The notes: generated by a model from the letters alone, not told the origin. DNA of 64,000 bases from CAMCXT01 sp040403315 (GCA_040403315.1 JBBAKX010000001.1:62001-126000); one strand, 5' to 3'. Shown: positions 45,844 to 55,102, numbered from the stretch's first letter. Translations and numbers: made by a program.

Positions 45844-46530
45844 TTATCTAAAAGTTTTGGTCGTGATTAGAACTACACCACTTGTTGTATCCCCATACTG
45901 TGCTGGCACTCCGCCCGTAATCACGACCATTTCTTCAATTCCTGATTGTGGAATTTGAGGCTCACCAATCACCTTAATTCCATCTATATAATATTGTGTG
46001 GCATCTGTTCTTGAACCTGAAAAATTGATTCCTGCGCGTTCATTGGTTTGAAAAGCCTTCGGGACGCTGGTTACGATACTCCCTATAACACCGCGTGGAT
46101 TGGCATTTTCAAGAAGTTCTTCAGCTGTAATTCTCGTCATGGTTGGAGGAGTTCCCTTTCCAAGTAGATCTTCCTTTTCTTGGTCCCAAACAATCTCGAT
46201 AGGTTTGAGGCTTGTATTCCCAAGTTGTTTGTTCAAGAAGGTGATGCTTCCATTAGAAATTACAACGTTGTTGATGGTTGTTTTTTGGTAACTTAAATGA
46301 CTGATCTCCACTTTGTATTCTCCAGCTGGAATTCCTTTGATTGAATAGGCGCCATTCATATCTGCAATAGCACCTGTGTTAATCGTTCCACCAGTTACTT
46401 TTACAACGGCAATAGGAATGGGTTCGTTGTTGGTAGAGTCGGTAATTACTCCCATAAGTGAACCGCCATTTTGGGCGTGAAGCATTCCGCTAAATGCGTA
46501 AATGCATATACTGATGATTAGCTGTTTCAT
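45844..46530 (-). CDS. Plug-only TonB-receptor-like protein
   Basis: 228 residues. A signal peptide (1-20, ending HAQ) is followed by a CarboxypepD_reg-like domain (about 22-110; GVITDSTNNEPIPIAVVKV) and a TonB-receptor plug domain (about 125-228; SGSRTDATQYYIDGIKV, GGVPAQYGDTTSGVVLITTK). The protein stops exactly where a receptor would continue into its barrel, and the downstream DNA is a terminator, not barrel remnants. It may be a stable stand-alone plug or the remains of a receptor. The clean end, signal peptide, promoter and terminator favour a functional gene. Confidence 0.8.
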   Translation of the reverse strand: MKQLIISICIYAFSGMLHAQNGGSLMGVITDSTNNEPIPIAVVKVTGGTINTGAIADMNGAYSIKGIPAGEYKVEISHLSYQKTTINNVVISNGSITFLNKQLGNTSLKPIEIVWDQEKEDLLGKGTPPTMTRITAEELLENANPRGVIGSIVTSVPKAFQTNERAGINFSGSRTDATQYYIDGIKVIGEPQIPQSGIEEMVVITGGVPAQYGDTTSGVVLITTKTFR

Positions 46531-46551
46531 GGTTCCTTCGTTTTAGTTTTA

Positions 46552-46583
46552 TAAAATTACTTTATCCTTACAACGCACTCAAA
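46552..46583 (-). promoter_or_regulatory. Probable promoter of the plug-domain gene
   Basis: Minus strand TTTG (46583-46580), 20-nt spacer, TAATTTTA (46559-46552), one mismatch from the -7 consensus. Leader about 17-20 nt. Confidence 0.55.
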
Positions 46584-46658
46584 TACAATAAATCTCTCTT
46601 GTCGCTAAGGTGCCTTTGAAATACAAACTAAGTTTCTTAACAATAATTGTTGAAAAGC

Positions 46659-46689
46659 TTTGGAGATTAAAATCGAATCACTACTTTTG
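46659..46689 (+). promoter_or_regulatory. rplU-rpmA promoter
   Basis: TTTG (46659-46662), exactly 19 nt, then TACTTTTG (46682-46689): a perfect Bacteroidota TTTG-N19-TAnnTTTG promoter. Transcription from about 46694 leaves a ~38-nt leader before rplU. This also argues against the longer rplU reading frame that opens at 46660. Confidence 0.85.
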
Positions 46690-46731
46690 CAACCCTTTTC
46701 AAGTAAAAGGTTAATTCAATCTTTCAATACT

Positions 46732-47043
46732 ATGTACGCAATTGTAGATATCGCAGGTCAGCAGTTCAAAGTGGAGAAAGACCAGACTATTTTCGTTCAT
46801 CGCCTAGCTAATAACGAAGGCGAAAATGTGAAGTTCGATACTGTTCTTCTTATTGAAAACAACGGAAGTGTGACGGTCGGAGCTCCCACCGTAAGCGGTG
46901 CATCGGTGAGTGCGAAAGTGCTCAGCCATCTGAAGGGTGACAAAGTCATCGTTTTCAAGAAAAAAAGACGTAAGGGGTACCAAAAATCAAATGGTCACCG
47001 CCAACAGTTTTCCAAAATCGTCATTGAAGGTATCAACGCTTAA
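46732..47043 (+). CDS. rplU: 50S ribosomal protein L21
   Basis: 103 residues starting MYAIVDIAGQQFKVEKDQ, the invariant L21 opening, which fixes the start at 46732. The C-terminal half has the basic KKKRRKGYQKSNGHRQQFS segment that contacts 23S rRNA. An in-frame ATG at 46660 would overlap the promoter. Followed by rpmA after 12 nt, the usual L21-L27 pair. Confidence 0.97.
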   Translation: MYAIVDIAGQQFKVEKDQTIFVHRLANNEGENVKFDTVLLIENNGSVTVGAPTVSGASVSAKVLSHLKGDKVIVFKKKRRKGYQKSNGHRQQFSKIVIEGINA

Positions 47044-47055
47044 TCGAACAGAACC

Positions 47056-47319
47056 ATGGCACACAAAAAAGGGGTTGGTAGTTCTAAGAACGGCCGTGAG
47101 TCCCATAGCAAACGCCTAGGCGTTAAAATTTTCGGTGGACAGGTAGCCATTGCTGGTAACATCATCGTTCGTCAGCGCGGAACACGTCACCATGCAGGTT
47201 CAAACGTAGGTATTGGTAAAGACCATACCCTGTTTGCACTTACTGATGGAATTGTTCAGTTCAAACGCCGTAGCGATAACCGTTCTTTCGTATCGGTTGA
47301 TCCTATCGCAGGAGAATAA
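47056..47319 (+). CDS. rpmA: 50S ribosomal protein L27
   Basis: 87 residues beginning MAHKKGVGSSKNGRESHSKR, with the classic GRESxSKRLGVK and RQRGTRxHAGxNVGxGKDHTLFA patterns. The short N-terminal tail lies near the peptidyl-transferase centre. It begins AHKKG directly after Met and lacks the cleavable extension seen in Firmicutes. Forms an operon with rplU, closed by the terminator at 47341. Confidence 0.97.
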   Translation: MAHKKGVGSSKNGRESHSKRLGVKIFGGQVAIAGNIIVRQRGTRHHAGSNVGIGKDHTLFALTDGIVQFKRRSDNRSFVSVDPIAGE

Positions 47320-47340
47320 TCCATCTAGAAAAAATTATTA

Positions 47341-47369
47341 AGCTGTCCTTTAACGGGACGGCTTTTTTT
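47341..47369 (+). terminator. rplU-rpmA terminator
   Basis: AGCTGTCC / GGACGGCT stem (8 bp, one G-U pair), 7-nt loop, then seven T. Confidence 0.88.
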
Positions 47370-47405
47370 GTTTATCCATATGCTAAACGAAAACTAGACA
47401 AACAA

Positions 47406-47437
47406 AAAAGCGCTGAACAGAATTGCTCAGCGCTTTT
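47406..47437 (-). terminator. Terminator of the lytic transglycosylase gene
   Basis: Perfect 11-bp stem AAAAGCGCTGA / TCAGCGCTTTT with a 10-nt loop. On the minus strand it ends in six T, 25 nt after the gene's stop. Probably works in both directions. Confidence 0.88.
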
Positions 47438-47461
47438 AATTTGTATTCAATTATGAAGCTA

Positions 47462-49036
47462 TTACTTCTTCTTCACTTTTATCTTCTGCCCAACTTGAAG
47501 TTTGGTGCGTGAAGTAAACCCATTAAGCTTGCGAATTTCCTCTAAGGTCATTCCATTGCTTACCGCAATTTTCCATAAGGTATCGCCAGATTTTACTTTG
47601 TATAAACTTGCTCCCGATGTGGCAGTTTGCTTAGGCGTTGATTTAGGCTCTGTTGGTGTTGTTTCAGAATTAGAACCAGCCGTGCTGTTGGTTTGACTTG
47701 ATTCAGAAGAATTTGTTTCTGTCGTTGTGCTGCCCGATTGTGCTGATACTTCTTCAACTTTCGCTTTAAACGGCGCAGTTACTTTTAATCGTTGCCCACG
47801 CTTGAGCTTATTAGAAGGCAGTTTGTTCCACTTTTTCAAGTCGGCAACTGTTACTCCGTACTTTCTTGCAATCGCAGATATACTTTCTCCTGATCGTACA
47901 ACGTGAGTTTTTGAGGCCATTGGTAAAGCCTTAGTAATATTCATCAAACTATCGCGAGTTGTTTCCTTCGTGCGATAATTGTAGATCGTTTGCTCGTTAT
48001 TAATAAAAGTCGGAATCTTGGACTTAGGTAAGGTGAGCACTTGATAATTTCCCATTTCTGGAATCACGCCAAGCAAATATGTTGGATTCAAAAATTCGAT
48101 GTCATCGATAGGCATGTCGAGCACATTGGCAATCTGAGAAAAAGCTAAACGCTTATGAACATGAATAGTGTCGATCTCACTAAAAATTGCACGCGGCATA
48201 ATCGGGTAAAGATTGTGCTCTTTGGCATAGTGCATCACGTAAGTTGCAGCAATGAAAGCAGGCACATAACCAGCTGTTTCTTTTGGCAAGAAAGGGCGAA
48301 GATCCCAATAATTGGTTTTTCCTCCTGATCGTCGGATGGCTTTATTCACATTGCCAGGACCGCTATTGTAAGCGGCTAAAACCAACGACCAATCTTTGTA
48401 AATGGAATACAAATATTTCATGTACAAGCATGCCGCTTCGGTTGACTTTATTGGATCGCAACGCTCGTCGACGTAGCTATTTACTTCAAGCTTGAACAAC
48501 TTTCCAGTACCGTACATGAATTGCCAAAGTCCTTGTGCACCAACTCTAGAACGCGCAGCAGGATTCAATGCCGATTCTACAATGGCGAGATACTTTAATT
48601 CAAGAGGCATTTTGTGGCGAGCGAGTGCCTCTTCAAACAGCGGAAAGTACAGTTCTGATAAACCAATCATTCTCGACACTTGGTTTCGCTTTCGAATAGC
48701 ATACATATTAATGTAGGCGCGAACCTCGTCGTTGTAAATCAATTTAAATGGCGATTGTGCATCAAGCTTTGCAATTCGGTCGGCAATTACCGAAGCCTCG
48801 TAAACAGGAACAGAATCGGGCGAAAAACCCATAGAAGTAGCCTTGCCAAACTCCGACCCAAAACGTGTTGTCTCGAATAATTTGAGGTAAGCAAGTGAAT
48901 CTAGCGCTGCAGCAATAGGATCATCGCTGAGTAACTTCACAGTTGTATCTCGCGAAGAAGTGTAGGTGCGCTTCTGCCCAACTAGGGAATTTCCAGCAGA
49001 CAAACACAAAAGAATGATCAATCCAAACAATCTCAT
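47462..49036 (-). CDS. Lytic transglycosylase with two LysM domains (MltD-like)
   Basis: 524 residues. A signal peptide (about 1-20) precedes an SLT goose-type lysozyme domain with catalytic E154 (LAIVESALNP), the structural motif GAQGLWQFMYGTG and AAYNSGPGNVNKAI. It should cleave peptidoglycan glycan strands to 1,6-anhydro ends. A first LysM lies near 377-420 (VVRSGESISAIARKYGV), then a Ser/Thr/Gln linker, and a second LysM near 476-522 (KVKSGDTLWKIAVSNGM). The two LysM modules bind the wall. The architecture is that of MltD. Transcribed alone. Confidence 0.92.
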   Translation of the reverse strand: MRLFGLIILLCLSAGNSLVGQKRTYTSSRDTTVKLLSDDPIAAALDSLAYLKLFETTRFGSEFGKATSMGFSPDSVPVYEASVIADRIAKLDAQSPFKLIYNDEVRAYINMYAIRKRNQVSRMIGLSELYFPLFEEALARHKMPLELKYLAIVESALNPAARSRVGAQGLWQFMYGTGKLFKLEVNSYVDERCDPIKSTEAACLYMKYLYSIYKDWSLVLAAYNSGPGNVNKAIRRSGGKTNYWDLRPFLPKETAGYVPAFIAATYVMHYAKEHNLYPIMPRAIFSEIDTIHVHKRLAFSQIANVLDMPIDDIEFLNPTYLLGVIPEMGNYQVLTLPKSKIPTFINNEQTIYNYRTKETTRDSLMNITKALPMASKTHVVRSGESISAIARKYGVTVADLKKWNKLPSNKLKRGQRLKVTAPFKAKVEEVSAQSGSTTTETNSSESSQTNSTAGSNSETTPTEPKSTPKQTATSGASLYKVKSGDTLWKIAVSNGMTLEEIRKLNGFTSRTKLQVGQKIKVKKK

Positions 49037-49206
49037 TCGCAGAAGAACGTCAAAACCTAAACGGTAGTATTATAAATGAATACCTGAATCGTTCGTCGTT
49101 CAGGATTTTTCAAACCTACAGGATTTTTCGATACGATAAATCCCCTTTGAAGCCAAATTCAACACAGGTTTGTTGACAAAGTATACGCTTGTAATGTGCT
49201 TAAAGG

Positions 49207-50628
49207 TTATACAAAATCATTCTGTAATCTTGCAGCAAATGCGAGCAAATCTGAATCTTTCGATGCTCCGCCAACCAACTGAACACCAAATGGAAAGCCA
49301 TTTGAGTGCTGACCCATTGGGATTGAAATGGCAGGTAAACCGCACAAATTCGCTTGAACTGTATAAATATCTTCCAAGTACATTTGAATAGGATCAGCAG
49401 ATTTTCCACCTAGAGGAAAAGTCGTTCCTGGTGTAGAAGGCATCAAAATGAAACTGTAAGAATTTAGAATGTTGTTCGTATGATCGCGAAGCATTCGTCT
49501 TACTTTTTGCGCTCTAGAATAATACGCATCATAATATCCCGAACTCAAAACAAACGTGCCCAAAATAATTCTGCGCTTTACTTCTTTGCCGAATCCTTCT
49601 GTTCGAGATAATTTGTAAGTCGACTCTAAATCAGTAGCATTTTTACTGCGATATCCATAATGAATCCCATCAAAACGCGAAAGATTAGAAGAAGCTTCGG
49701 CAGTGGTAAGAACGTAATATGCGGGAATCACATAATCCAAATATGGAAATTCCAATTCATCAACTGTATGACCCGCTGCACGTAACTTCTCAATTAATTG
49801 CAAAACATATTCTTTGATTTCAGCATCCAAACCTTCGCTTTCCAGGTATTGCTTGAAATATGCAATCTTCACTGGCCCTTCGCTTTTCAATAATTGCGAA
49901 TAAGCTGGTGAAGGTTTTTGTATCATGGTAGAATCATGCTCGTCGGGCCCAGCAATTACTTCCAAAATAATTGCACAATCTTCAACAGTGTTGGCCATAG
50001 GACCAATTTGATCGAAAGATGAAGCGTAGGCAATACATCCCCAGCGGGAAACCGTGCCATATGTTGGTTTCAAACCAGTAATTCCGCATAGAGAAGCCGG
50101 CTGACGGATAGAACCGCCCGTATCAGTACCTAAGGTTGCCAAACAAAGCCCCGCCGCAACTGCCACTGCCGAACCTCCAGAGGATCCACCTGGAACCATG
50201 TTTTGATCAAGGTGATGAAGAACAGGGCCATAAGCAGAGTTTTCATTGGAACTACCCATCGCAAACTCGTCGCAATTTAAACGACCAATAATCACGGCAT
50301 CTTCATCTATCAATCGTTGCACAACCGTAGCGGTGTAGATAGATTCGAACCCTTCCAAAATGCGGCTCGAGGACGAAACTTTATGTCCTTTGTAGCAAAG
50401 CACATCCTTGATGCCGATCACCATTCCATTGAGCTTTCCTGGATTTCCTTGTTTACGCTTTTCGTCGGCAGCAATTGCCTGATTTATTGCGTCTTTTTCG
50501 AAAACTTCTAGGAATGCATTTAATATTGAGTTGTCAGCAATTTGTTGCAGGTAATAACGGGTAAGAACTTCTATGGTTGTTGCTCCCGATTGAATAGCTG
50601 AGCGGGTTTCCGCCAGTGATTTGTACAT
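49207..50628 (-). CDS. gatA: Asp-tRNA(Asn)/Glu-tRNA(Gln) amidotransferase subunit A
   Basis: Amidase subunit that releases ammonia from glutamine for tRNA-dependent amidation. The catalytic Lys-Ser-Ser set fits family spacing: K74 (GIKDVL), S149 and S173, inside VPGGSSGGSAVAVAAG and GTDTGGSIRQPAS. I place the start at 50628 (MYKSLAETRSAIQSG, 473 residues). The frame opens at 50718, but that would overlap all of the tatA C-terminus with a sequence lacking family similarity. GatB and GatC are not in the window. It lies 16 nt after tatA. Confidence 0.93.
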   Translation of the reverse strand: MYKSLAETRSAIQSGATTIEVLTRYYLQQIADNSILNAFLEVFEKDAINQAIAADEKRKQGNPGKLNGMVIGIKDVLCYKGHKVSSSSRILEGFESIYTATVVQRLIDEDAVIIGRLNCDEFAMGSSNENSAYGPVLHHLDQNMVPGGSSGGSAVAVAAGLCLATLGTDTGGSIRQPASLCGITGLKPTYGTVSRWGCIAYASSFDQIGPMANTVEDCAIILEVIAGPDEHDSTMIQKPSPAYSQLLKSEGPVKIAYFKQYLESEGLDAEIKEYVLQLIEKLRAAGHTVDELEFPYLDYVIPAYYVLTTAEASSNLSRFDGIHYGYRSKNATDLESTYKLSRTEGFGKEVKRRIILGTFVLSSGYYDAYYSRAQKVRRMLRDHTNNILNSYSFILMPSTPGTTFPLGGKSADPIQMYLEDIYTVQANLCGLPAISIPMGQHSNGFPFGVQLVGGASKDSDLLAFAARLQNDFV

Positions 50629-50644
50629 AGATTTTTCGGGCTGA

Positions 50645-50830
50645 TCAGTTCTTTTTTTCTGGCAATTCGTCTTTATTGCCATCTTTTGCATCCTTAAATT
50701 CACGGATGCCTTGTCCAATGCCTTTCATGAGTTCTGGCAATTTTTTGCCTCCAAACATCAATAGAATAACTGCCACTATCAGAACAATCTGCCAAGGGCC
50801 TACAATACCCAATAAAATAGAGAGGTTCAT
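50645..50830 (-). CDS. tatA: Twin-arginine translocase TatA/E subunit
   Basis: 61 residues: one N-terminal membrane helix (WQIVLIVAVILLMFGGKKLP, with the FGG hinge), an amphipathic helix (ELMKGIGQGIREFKDA) and a short charged tail. It oligomerises to let folded proteins cross the inner membrane. tatC lies 44 nt upstream on the same strand, so the Tat genes are paired. A -7-like TAATTTTA ends 4 nt before the ATG. Confidence 0.94.
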   Translation of the reverse strand: MNLSILLGIVGPWQIVLIVAVILLMFGGKKLPELMKGIGQGIREFKDAKDGNKDELPEKKN

Positions 50831-50834
50831 GTCT

Positions 50835-50842
50835 TAAAATTA
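50835..50842 (-). promoter_or_regulatory. -7-like element 4 nt upstream of tatA
   Basis: Minus strand TAATTTTA, one mismatch from TAnnTTTG, then AGAC and the ATG. Possible leaderless start inside the tatC-tatA pair. No -33 box seen. Confidence 0.35.
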
Positions 50843-50874
50843 GACTGTAAAGCTAAGGAATTATTCAGCCGCAA

Positions 50875-51705
50875 TCACGAATCAGCCAATTTCCGCTTCT
50901 CTACTCGGCGCGCAATCAGGATGCTGATTTCGTACAATATAAACAGTGGAATTGAAACGATTACTTGGCTAGTTACATCTGGGGGCGTTATGATTGCTGC
51001 AACGATCAAAATGATCACATAGGAAATCTTCCTAGTGCGCTTTAAAAATGCTGCTGACACAATGCCGATTTTTGCCAAAAAATAAATCACTATGGGCATC
51101 TCGAAAACCAAGCCAGCACCGAATGTTGTTGTTACAACTGTAGAAATAAAACTACTAACCGTAATTTGATTGGCAACCATCTCTGAAATCTGATAATTCC
51201 CAAAAAAGTAAACACTCAACGGAGTGATCACAAAATAACCAAATGAAATGCCTAAGGCAAATAGAAAGCTTCCCCAAAAGACCATCCCATTGGCATATTT
51301 CTTTTCGTTTGAATACAAAGCAGGCTTTATAAAGCGCCAGATTTCCCATAACAGGTAAGGAAACGCAAGTACCAATCCTGTGGCAAAAGCGACCATAATG
51401 TGGGTTGTGAATTGTCCCGACATCTGGGTGCTAATGAGAACAAAATCCAAATCATTCAGACAAATGCTATCGTCGTGAAACAGCACATTCGACAGCCAAC
51501 AAAAGAATCTATACGTCGGGAAATCAACATATTTAGGCGCCAATAGGATGCCGTCGAAAATAAGTTCGGAAAAGAAAAAAGCAAGCGCTCCGAAAGCCAC
51601 TACAGCAATTGCCGACCTTACGATATGCCAGCGCAAGGCTTCCAAATGATCAAGAAAAGTCATTTCGGCTCCTGGGGTTTCTTCTTCGGGCTGATCTATT
51701 GGCAT
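50875..51705 (-). CDS. tatC: Twin-arginine translocase subunit TatC
   Basis: 276 residues with six membrane helices, receptor for twin-arginine signal peptides. Family features: TFLDHLEALRWHIVRS at the N-terminus, the conserved glutamate region around LVFEMPIVIYFL, and P-x-DVTSQV near the end. The first periplasmic loop (YVDFPTYRFFCWLSNVLFHD...) is long, which I recall from other Bacteroidota TatC proteins. A perfect -7 element lies 7 nt before the ATG. Confidence 0.95.
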   Translation of the reverse strand: MPIDQPEEETPGAEMTFLDHLEALRWHIVRSAIAVVAFGALAFFFSELIFDGILLAPKYVDFPTYRFFCWLSNVLFHDDSICLNDLDFVLISTQMSGQFTTHIMVAFATGLVLAFPYLLWEIWRFIKPALYSNEKKYANGMVFWGSFLFALGISFGYFVITPLSVYFFGNYQISEMVANQITVSSFISTVVTTTFGAGLVFEMPIVIYFLAKIGIVSAAFLKRTRKISYVIILIVAAIITPPDVTSQVIVSIPLFILYEISILIARRVEKRKLADS

Positions 51706-51712
51706 GAGCGGG

Positions 51713-51720
51713 CAAAGATA
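51713..51720 (-). promoter_or_regulatory. -7 element 7 nt upstream of tatC
   Basis: Minus strand TATCTTTG, perfect TAnnTTTG. The leader would be only 2-3 nt. No -33 box at the expected distance. Confidence 0.55.
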
Positions 51721-51776
51721 ACAATGCAGAAGGATTTGCAGAACATGAAAATTCAGCCTTCTAGGTTGTATTTGTG

Positions 51777-52496
51777 CTATTCAAAAACAGCACTCAGTAC
51801 TTCTGGACTTTTAAATTCTCCCACCGAAGGAAAGTGGCACTTATAATAACCCAATAAATGATCTGTTAGCAATTGACGTTGGTACCGGTTCGACTTTCGA
51901 AGGTAGAGTTCCTCAAACGGGATTTCCATCAGCATAGCCAACTGTTCGCTTAAGTCTAAAGACCAAGTCCCCGTTCGGGGGAAGCCAATAAATTCGCCTG
52001 CCGATGGATCGAAATACTTACACTCATCAGAAAAATTCATCTGTGGCCTGATCCCCAAGAAGTTACTGTAATCGAGCAAGAAGCGCAAATGAAAATCTGC
52101 TATGACTTCGGTTTGCTCGTCGAGGGCTAACAACATGCCTTGCACATAATCAAACAATTGGTCGTCGGGCTCTAAGTCACGCAACGTTTTAATGAGAACC
52201 TCCGAAATAAAAACAAGCTGAGCTACCGAAACCGGAGAAAATGGAACATTTCGATAAGCATGATGCATTTTTAGATCGGTAAGCATTTGCAAATCGCGGT
52301 TTTCACGGTTACGAAATGCTATAAAAACCAAATTCATCGCTTGTAAAATAGCTGCTTTCCCCGATTTACGGGCATAAACACCTTTTACTAAAAAAGAAAC
52401 TAGTCCTCGTTGGCGGGTAAACATTCTGGCAACAACCGATTGGTCGCCATGTCTAATTGTTTGGAGAACCAGCGCTGGGCCAGCAAGGAGCATCAT
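51777..52496 (-). CDS. recO: DNA repair protein RecO
   Basis: 239 residues. The N-terminal OB-fold is recognisable (LQTIRHGDQSVVARMFTRQRGLVSFLVKGVYARKS) and is followed by the helical C-terminal domain. RecO works with RecR to load RecA onto SSB-coated gaps. The zinc-finger cysteines of some RecO proteins are not complete here. The start overlaps the porZ stop by 1 nt (TGATG), so recO is probably translated from the porZ message. Confidence 0.92.
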   Translation of the reverse strand: MMLLAGPALVLQTIRHGDQSVVARMFTRQRGLVSFLVKGVYARKSGKAAILQAMNLVFIAFRNRENRDLQMLTDLKMHHAYRNVPFSPVSVAQLVFISEVLIKTLRDLEPDDQLFDYVQGMLLALDEQTEVIADFHLRFLLDYSNFLGIRPQMNFSDECKYFDPSAGEFIGFPRTGTWSLDLSEQLAMLMEIPFEELYLRKSNRYQRQLLTDHLLGYYKCHFPSVGEFKSPEVLSAVFE

Positions 52497-54808
52497 CAGT
52501 TCACGAACAACAATTTGGTCACTTTCGTTTCTGATCCATCTTCGTTGGCGGCAAAAATCATATAAACACCAGTAGCTGCGCGGTCACCAGAATACAAACG
52601 ACCATTCCATGTAATTGTACCGCCGTTTGAAATTCCTGTAAAAACCACATTTCCTTCTACATCGGTAATTTTCACGTCGGCATTGTTCACTAAGCCCGTT
52701 ACTGTGATTAATCCCGTGTATTCGGGGCGAACAGGATTAGGGAAAGCGTACATTTTATCGAAACCGCGGTCGCTCATTGAAGCATCTGTTCGGAATGAAC
52801 AAATACCCTGATCTGTTCCAATAAACAATTCGCCCGTTTTGTAATTCATCGCCATGCTGATAATGGTATTGCTTAACAGCGGACTGTTTTCGAAATCGTA
52901 GTTCGCGATTTGTTCAGTTCCATCAGGCGATACAAGGAATAAACCTGCTCCTTTTGTTCCGAACCATTTCCGGTTGGCTCCATCTACTACAATGGCAGTA
53001 ACTTCCTCAGAATTGAGTAAGTATTGGTTGAAACCACCTTGAGAAACAGTGATTTTTTGAGCATCCCAGTTAGATTGATTGGTTTCATCCAGAATTGCAT
53101 CTGGGCTATAAATCACGTTAACGCCTTTGGATGTTCCAACCCAAATTAAACCATCAAGATCCTGCGCCAACGAAAATACTCTTGTAGAATTCAAGGCTCC
53201 AGTGCCAATTTGGTCGTTGACTAATTGAAAAGATTCAAGTTCATCTTCTTCATCTGTTTTGAAAACCACCAATCCACGGTCTTGAACAATAAACCATTTC
53301 TGACCAGAAGAATCAACCAGCATATCTGATGTGCTTTGGTCGTTTATCGCTGAATTAAATGCATACGACTTCCACGTTCCATTTGGTTTGCGCATGGCGA
53401 CAGGCCTAGTTGCAGAAGTACTAACCGCCCAAAGCTTGGCATCTTTGTCGAATGCCACTGCAGAAACCCGAATCTCGCTGCTGTTTTCGGCAATTGGAAA
53501 AAGCTCACTGTTCGTTGTATCATATTTTTGAACAATCACGCCATTATCGACTTCAATAATTCCGCTTCCCCAAGTTGAGGCGAAAAGGTGTTTGGAGTTT
53601 GATGGATCGATCGTTACTCCAACAATATCGCGCACCCAATCGGTTGCAGTTGGATATTGATATGAATTCCAAATTGCACCATCTCGATTGTACAGTCCAT
53701 CAATTTGATACAATGGAGCGTATCCGAAATCATATCCGCCAGTGGCTACCCACAATTGATCTTCAGCGACTTGTAACCTGAAAACATTCTTGGATGCCGG
53801 ACCTTCTGGCGTGAATGGTTGATTGTCGAAAATGGCAAACGATTTCACCAAACCTAACTTTTGATCGGCAATCCAAATTACGCGGTCCTCTTGGTTATCA
53901 CGAATGGCATCAGTAGGATTCGGAGTGCCGTTGTTGTTGTACTCGAAGATGGTTTGAAAAGCTTCGGTCGGACTTTTTTTAACGAGTACACTCAAGTTTT
54001 CGCAAATAAGCAATTGGCCTTTGCTTTCGCGAATGCCAGGGTACCCATTGCCCGTTAATTCAACATCTGGGTTTCCATTGTTGAAGCGAAAAATGGTGTC
54101 GCGTGCATATTCAAATGGCACATACCGTGTAATATATAATTCGTTGTTGTACCATGTCACATTTCTGGTTGGTCGTGTTACATCAAAGCCAGACAAGATA
54201 GACCAATTGTTAAAAAACGAAACGGCAGGATCGGTGAGATCTGCTTTTCGAACACCTTGTTCTGTGGCAACGAATACAGAATCGCCTTTGAAATCTATGT
54301 CGAATACTTCTGCATTGTTTGCAGTTGGATACAATGTAGAACTCACCTCGCGGCGCACCATATCAATTACAACAACACCAAAGCTGGTGCACAAATAGGC
54401 CAGATTCTCTTTGAATTTAATTCGGTTGATTGCTTTTGCACCTGAGATTACATTAAATCTTTTTAGATCTCCCAGATTGGCTACTTCGTTGTTTCGGAGA
54501 AAATCGATGTTACCGTTTTTATAACCGATCACCAAGGTTTGAGTTGGATCGTGAAACCCTACACTGCCAATGTTGATATCGCTCAAACCACCTGATCGGC
54601 CCAAGACTTCGAACGAGTTATCGTCTTTGCGAAGTACAATAATGCCTTTTTCAGTAGCACAAAAGACCTTTTCATTCGATTGTGCGATAGAGATTCCTTT
54701 GCTCACCGGAAGGTGTTCTCTCCAAGAATCAACGGGAATATTGAGACTTTGTGCAAAGGATTGAGCAGAAATAAAGCAGAAAAATAAAATGGGGAAAATT
54801 CTTTTCAT
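52496..54808 (-). CDS. porZ: T9SS component PorZ-like beta-propeller protein
   Basis: 770 residues. A signal peptide (1-20, ending SFAQ) is followed by WREHLPVSKGISIAQSNEKVFCATEKGI, the start of the PorZ propeller. Repeated blades occur throughout (VFVATEQGVRKADL, LWVATGGYDFGY, IWVGTSKGVNVI, FIGTDQGICSF). A C-terminal T9SS-type domain ends KVTKLLFVN. In Porphyromonas, PorZ belongs to the surface attachment complex that delivers anionic LPS to cargo. The porZ-recO pairing supports the call. The region upstream (54809-55102) is non-coding and AT-rich. Confidence 0.85.
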   Translation of the reverse strand: MKRIFPILFFCFISAQSFAQSLNIPVDSWREHLPVSKGISIAQSNEKVFCATEKGIIVLRKDDNSFEVLGRSGGLSDINIGSVGFHDPTQTLVIGYKNGNIDFLRNNEVANLGDLKRFNVISGAKAINRIKFKENLAYLCTSFGVVVIDMVRREVSSTLYPTANNAEVFDIDFKGDSVFVATEQGVRKADLTDPAVSFFNNWSILSGFDVTRPTRNVTWYNNELYITRYVPFEYARDTIFRFNNGNPDVELTGNGYPGIRESKGQLLICENLSVLVKKSPTEAFQTIFEYNNNGTPNPTDAIRDNQEDRVIWIADQKLGLVKSFAIFDNQPFTPEGPASKNVFRLQVAEDQLWVATGGYDFGYAPLYQIDGLYNRDGAIWNSYQYPTATDWVRDIVGVTIDPSNSKHLFASTWGSGIIEVDNGVIVQKYDTTNSELFPIAENSSEIRVSAVAFDKDAKLWAVSTSATRPVAMRKPNGTWKSYAFNSAINDQSTSDMLVDSSGQKWFIVQDRGLVVFKTDEEDELESFQLVNDQIGTGALNSTRVFSLAQDLDGLIWVGTSKGVNVIYSPDAILDETNQSNWDAQKITVSQGGFNQYLLNSEEVTAIVVDGANRKWFGTKGAGLFLVSPDGTEQIANYDFENSPLLSNTIISMAMNYKTGELFIGTDQGICSFRTDASMSDRGFDKMYAFPNPVRPEYTGLITVTGLVNNADVKITDVEGNVVFTGISNGGTITWNGRLYSGDRAATGVYMIFAANEDGSETKVTKLLFVN

Positions 54809-55090
54809 GAAATAGCGCTATGCGTCAGCACAAGATAACGAATAGTGTGTAAAGATATTTCATCGCAATGGCTTCATACATTGTAAACAATAAAATAATG
54901 AGCAAAACAATTAAAAGCCAGAATACTGCAATCTAGAAGAGGCTGATATGCTGAAAAAACATTGATAGTGTAAGCATTTGAAGAATTTTAAAGTGCAAGT
55001 CATTGCTCAGGTAAAAATTCTGTTTTGTCTTTTTAGTTTGTGAAATCATTATTTTTAATCTTGCGCTTCCATGTTAGGAGTGGAATTGGC

Positions 55091-55098
55091 TATTTTTG
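55091..55098 (+). promoter_or_regulatory. -7 element 4 nt upstream of the DUF349 gene
   Basis: TATTTTTG, perfect TAnnTTTG, followed by AACC and the ATG: the same spacing and the same AACC as at the DUF4286 gene. No -33 box at 19-20 nt. Confidence 0.55.
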
Positions 55099-55102
55099 AA
55101 CC

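Noticed and set aside
50629..50718. Longer gatA N-terminus overlapping tatA
   Set aside because: The 30 extra residues match no GatA feature, and MYKSL at 50628 is a normal family start.
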